Source: CAYGZQ01 sp964354375 [NCBI: uncultured Planctomycetota bacterium] (GTDB lineage: Bacteria > JAJVIF01 > JAPKYR01). From it: 16,350 nt of DNA. The stretch spans positions 1 through 16,350 of the forward strand of contig CAYGZQ010000045.1 of assembly GCA_964354375.1 (NCBI GenBank), read 5' to 3'. The position numbers and the translations under genes were made by a program. The notes beneath the pieces were generated by a model. It was not told where the DNA came from and did no database searches. It saw only the letters and a program-made list of their open reading frames with translations. How positions within the stretch are numbered: the first letter of the stretch is position 1; every line of letters starts with the position of its first letter. Positions 15,152-16,350 of the stretch are shown one piece after another.

Positions 15152-15484
15152 TCATTCCGCAAGGTATTCGTCGAACTTCGCCTTCATCGACGCCTTCGAC
15201 TTGACCCCGACGATCATCTCGCCGACCTCCCCGTTCCTGAACAGGATCAGTGTGGGGATGCTCATGATGTTGAAACGGCTGGCGATGTCCTGGTTCTCGT
15301 CTATGTTCAGCTTGTAGAACCTGATCTTGCCCTGATACTCGCCGTCAAGCTCCTCGATCACGGGCGAGATCATCCGGCACGGACCGCACCACGGCGCCCA
15401 GAAATCCACCACGACCGGGGTCGCCTTGGATTCCCCAATCACGCTCTTCTCGAAATCAGCCGATGATACTTCACTGATACCCAT
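15152..15484 (-). CDS. trxA: Thioredoxin
   Basis: Small cytoplasmic dithiol oxidoreductase that reduces protein disulfides and is itself recycled by thioredoxin reductase. 110 residues, the standard length. The active site WCGPC is at 32-36 in the context FWAPWCGPCRM, with the buried aspartate D27, the cis-proline in SIPT (75-78) and the terminal amphipathic helix. No signal peptide, so cytosolic. ATG 15482-15484 has a strong SD (AGGAGG, 11 bases upstream). A strong terminator follows, so the gene is monocistronic at its 3' side. Upstream lies a 300-base stretch full of hairpins that would be part of its leader if the candidate promoter at 15792-15820 is used. Confidence 0.98.
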   Translation of the reverse strand: MGISEVSSADFEKSVIGESKATPVVVDFWAPWCGPCRMISPVIEELDGEYQGKIRFYKLNIDENQDIASRFNIMSIPTLILFRNGEVGEMIVGVKSKASMKAKFDEYLAE

Positions 15485-15514
15485 TTTCTTTCGAGCCTCC
15501 TAACGCTCTTTAGT

Positions 15515-15773
15515 CGCCCGCACACAGGCGGGCAAATCTTGAAGGCCATCTGTGGCCGCTTGAAATCAAAAGGCCCGACTGTAGGCGAGTAAGTTTGGAC
15601 TCTGTCCAAACAAGGTGGGATTCTGACCGACTCACGCGTCGGGGCCCTAAGGCCTCACCCGAATTAGGATCCCACCTGACCCCGCAGGGCCGTTTACAAG
15701 GGTGGCCTTCGACACATCGGGCGCTAACAGGTTCCCAGAGTTAAAATGTTAGAGTCAAACGCAATAATCGCCC
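15515..15773 (-). ncRNA. Candidate structured leader of trxA or separate structured RNA
   Basis: Seven inverted repeats follow closely: GCCCGC/GCGGGC (15516-15533), GGCCA/TGGCC (15544-15557), TTTGGAC/GTCCAAA with a 3-base loop (15594-15610), and a 9-bp stem AGGTGGGAT/ATCCCACCT (15613-15621 with 15669-15677). The last encloses two further hairpins, CCGAC/GTCGG (15627-15642) and GGCC/GGCC (15643-15654), forming a three-way junction. CTAACA/TGTTAG is extended by GGGCG/CGCCC (15719-15773). The minus strand is preferred because the SD and start of trxA lie just downstream. I compared it by eye with tmRNA, RNase P RNA, SRP RNA, 6S RNA, T-box, TPP, cobalamin and glycine elements and found no match. 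A cluster of REP-like repeats is an alternative explanation. Confidence 0.4.
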
Positions 15774-15791
15774 TGACAGCCGGGTGAACCC

Positions 15792-15820
15792 ATAATAGCA
15801 TTCGCATCCCGTTTCCGCAA
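15792..15820 (-). promoter_or_regulatory. Candidate trxA promoter with extended -10
   Basis: Minus strand TTGCGG (15815-15820), 17 bases, then TGC-TATTAT (-10 at 15792-15797), an extended -10 of the TGn type. The predicted start near 15785 would give trxA a leader of about 300 bases that contains the whole hairpin chain. Confidence 0.4.
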
Positions 15821-15860
15821 ATCCCCCCAACCCGTCAACCCGGAAATGTTTTGACAGTAG

Positions 15861-15880
15861 GGGCACGGCATGCCGTGCCC
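15861..15880. repeat. Perfect 20-bp palindrome, REP-like
   Basis: GGGCACGGCATGCCGTGCCC is its own reverse complement. It is preceded by GTAG. I recall similar GTAGGGGCACGGCATGCC-type palindromes as dispersed repeats in intergenic DNA of several uncultivated bacteria, but cannot verify this here. A related shorter copy lies at 11290-11306. Confidence 0.6.
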
Positions 15881-15929
15881 TGCGTGACGCGGGTGCGCTC
15901 CACAAAGGAAAGAATCATGATCTCGCCCC

Positions 15930-15949
15930 GTCCCCCCCTTGGGGGGGAC
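15930..15949. repeat. C/G-tract inverted repeat
   Basis: G-T-C7 and G7-A-C (9 bp) flank a TT loop, followed by ACCACAGGGGGG, so a second G tract could compete for the same C tract. It may be a dispersed repeat or a structure that insulates the two divergent promoters. Confidence 0.5.
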
Positions 15950-16000
15950 CACAGGGGGGCGTATCAACCCGGATTCGGCTGTCCCCGGACCGCCGATGCA

Positions 16001-16009
16001 TGGTATGAT
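16001..16009 (+). promoter_or_regulatory. Extended -10 box of the WG-repeat gene
   Basis: TGG-TATGAT on the plus strand fits the TGnTATAAT extended -10 pattern at 5/6 for the hexamer and ends 8 bases before the ATG at 16018. There is no recognisable -35, which extended -10 promoters can lack. The predicted transcript would start within a few bases of the ATG. Confidence 0.35.
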
Positions 16010-16017
16010 ATGTGACG

Positions 16018-16350
16018 ATGAAAGGCATTCCGCAATCGCAGGACAAACAAGACGAGACAGTCGAGTCCGAATCTGTCGAGCTCTCGTTGTTTCCGGTCAG
16101 AGTGGACGGCAAGTATGGTTATATCGACAACACAGGGAACCTTGTCATAGACCCGCGGTTCGACAGGGCGCTTCCCTTCCGCGAGGGTCTTGCACGCGTC
16201 AGGATCGGCGATGAGAAGACCGGCAAGTACGGATATATCGACAAGACAGGCTCGTTTGTCGTAAACCCGCAATTCAATGAGCCCTCGGACTTCTCCGAGG
16301 GTCTTGCACGCGTCAGGATCGGCGATGAGAAGACCGGCAAGTACGGATAT
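16018..16350 (+). CDS. WG-repeat protein, N-terminal part (runs off right edge)
   Basis: The first 111 codons of a protein built from WG (KWG-type) repeats, open to the window edge. After a polar, acidic 30-residue N-terminus without signal peptide come repeats with a 38-residue period: DGKYGYIDNTGNLVIDPRF, TGKYGYIDKTGSFVVNPQF, and a third beginning at TGKYGY. FREGLARV and FSEGLARV lie between them. The core aromatic position is Tyr rather than Trp (KYGYID). WG repeats are thought to form beta-rich binding surfaces; no specific function can be given. The repeats are very young at DNA level: 55 bases at 16182-16236 recur identically at 16296-16350. ATG 16018-16020 lacks an SD; a GTG two codons upstream is an alternative start. 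This is the only plus-strand gene and it is divergent from trxA. Confidence 0.85.
   Translation, partial: MKGIPQSQDKQDETVESESVELSLFPVRVDGKYGYIDNTGNLVIDPRFDRALPFREGLARVRIGDEKTGKYGYIDKTGSFVVNPQFNEPSDFSEGLARVRIGDEKTGKYGY

Larger units (their letters stand above)
15485..16017. other. 533-base gene-free region between divergent trxA and WG gene
   Basis: No convincing coding frame lies here; the short frames present lack SD sites and cross hairpins and palindromes. The part next to trxA (15515-15773) is a chain of hairpins, the middle (15792-15820) has a candidate trxA promoter, and the part next to the WG gene holds two palindromes (15861-15880, 15930-15949) and the extended -10 of that gene. Confidence 0.7.

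Noticed and set aside
15515-15773. tRNA, tmRNA, SRP RNA, RNase P RNA or 6S RNA in the hairpin region
   Set aside because: None of the conserved sequences of these RNAs (such as the T-loop, the GGAAGGAAGCAGCC-type SRP core, or the RNase P core) could be found on either strand.
15755-16272. Short minus-strand frames across the WG gene and its upstream region
   Set aside because: They run through palindromes and the antisense of clear WG repeats; no SD.
1-16350. CRISPR array, insertion sequence, prophage or toxin-antitoxin genes
   Set aside because: No regularly spaced repeats, transposase, integrase or phage motif was seen. The paired small genes at 3353-3883 are paralogues of each other, unlike a toxin-antitoxin pair.

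Overview
This is a bacterial chromosome segment, GC-rich by eye (around 60%, an estimate), dense in genes and almost wholly transcribed on the minus strand. The gene set is core cellular: guanylate kinase, RNase III, SMC, FtsY, Ffh, MnmA and thioredoxin. Extended -10 and sigma70-like boxes, Shine-Dalgarno sites and a classical intrinsic terminator are visible. No marker fixes the phylum. The order rnc-smc-ftsY-(small gene)-ffh matches the Firmicutes arrangement, but the genes after ffh differ, and the dispersed palindromes and the WG-repeat gene would fit an uncultivated lineage; that part is inference. No tRNA, rRNA, CRISPR array, insertion sequence or phage gene was found.

Layout in the direction of transcription (right to left). 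(1) At the right edge a divergent plus-strand WG-repeat gene begins at 16018 and runs off the window. (2) 15485-16017 is a 533-base gene-free stretch. It holds a probable trxA promoter, a chain of hairpins at 15515-15773 that would form a long structured trxA leader or a separate RNA, and two perfect palindromes. (3) trxA ends in a strong intrinsic terminator. (4) mnmA, a Sir2 deacylase gene and a duplicated ABC-2-type permease gene form a tight unit (4-base gap, then ATGA overlap). (5) rnc has its own candidate promoter. (6) smc has a GTG start, a good SD and a promoter. (7) ftsY, an unrecognised 100-residue gene and ffh encode the SRP targeting GTPases. (8) Two small acidic paralogous genes follow. 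(9) A four-TM protein gene, an acyl-CoA dehydrogenase gene, an isoprenyl diphosphate synthase gene and gmk (cut by the left edge) are nearly contiguous, with an ATGA overlap and 3- to 10-base gaps.

Functional reading: ffh and ftsY serve co-translational membrane targeting, smc chromosome organisation, rnc RNA maturation and mnmA tRNA wobble thiolation. Thioredoxin sits one terminator upstream of mnmA. The acyl-CoA dehydrogenase and prenyl synthase suggest lipid or isoprenoid metabolism.

I see no clearly new multi-gene system. The items most worth a second look are the structured trxA leader, the unrecognised protein in the ylxM position between ftsY and ffh, the paired small acidic proteins, and three genes that look leaderless (a -10 box 8-10 bases before ATG and no SD).
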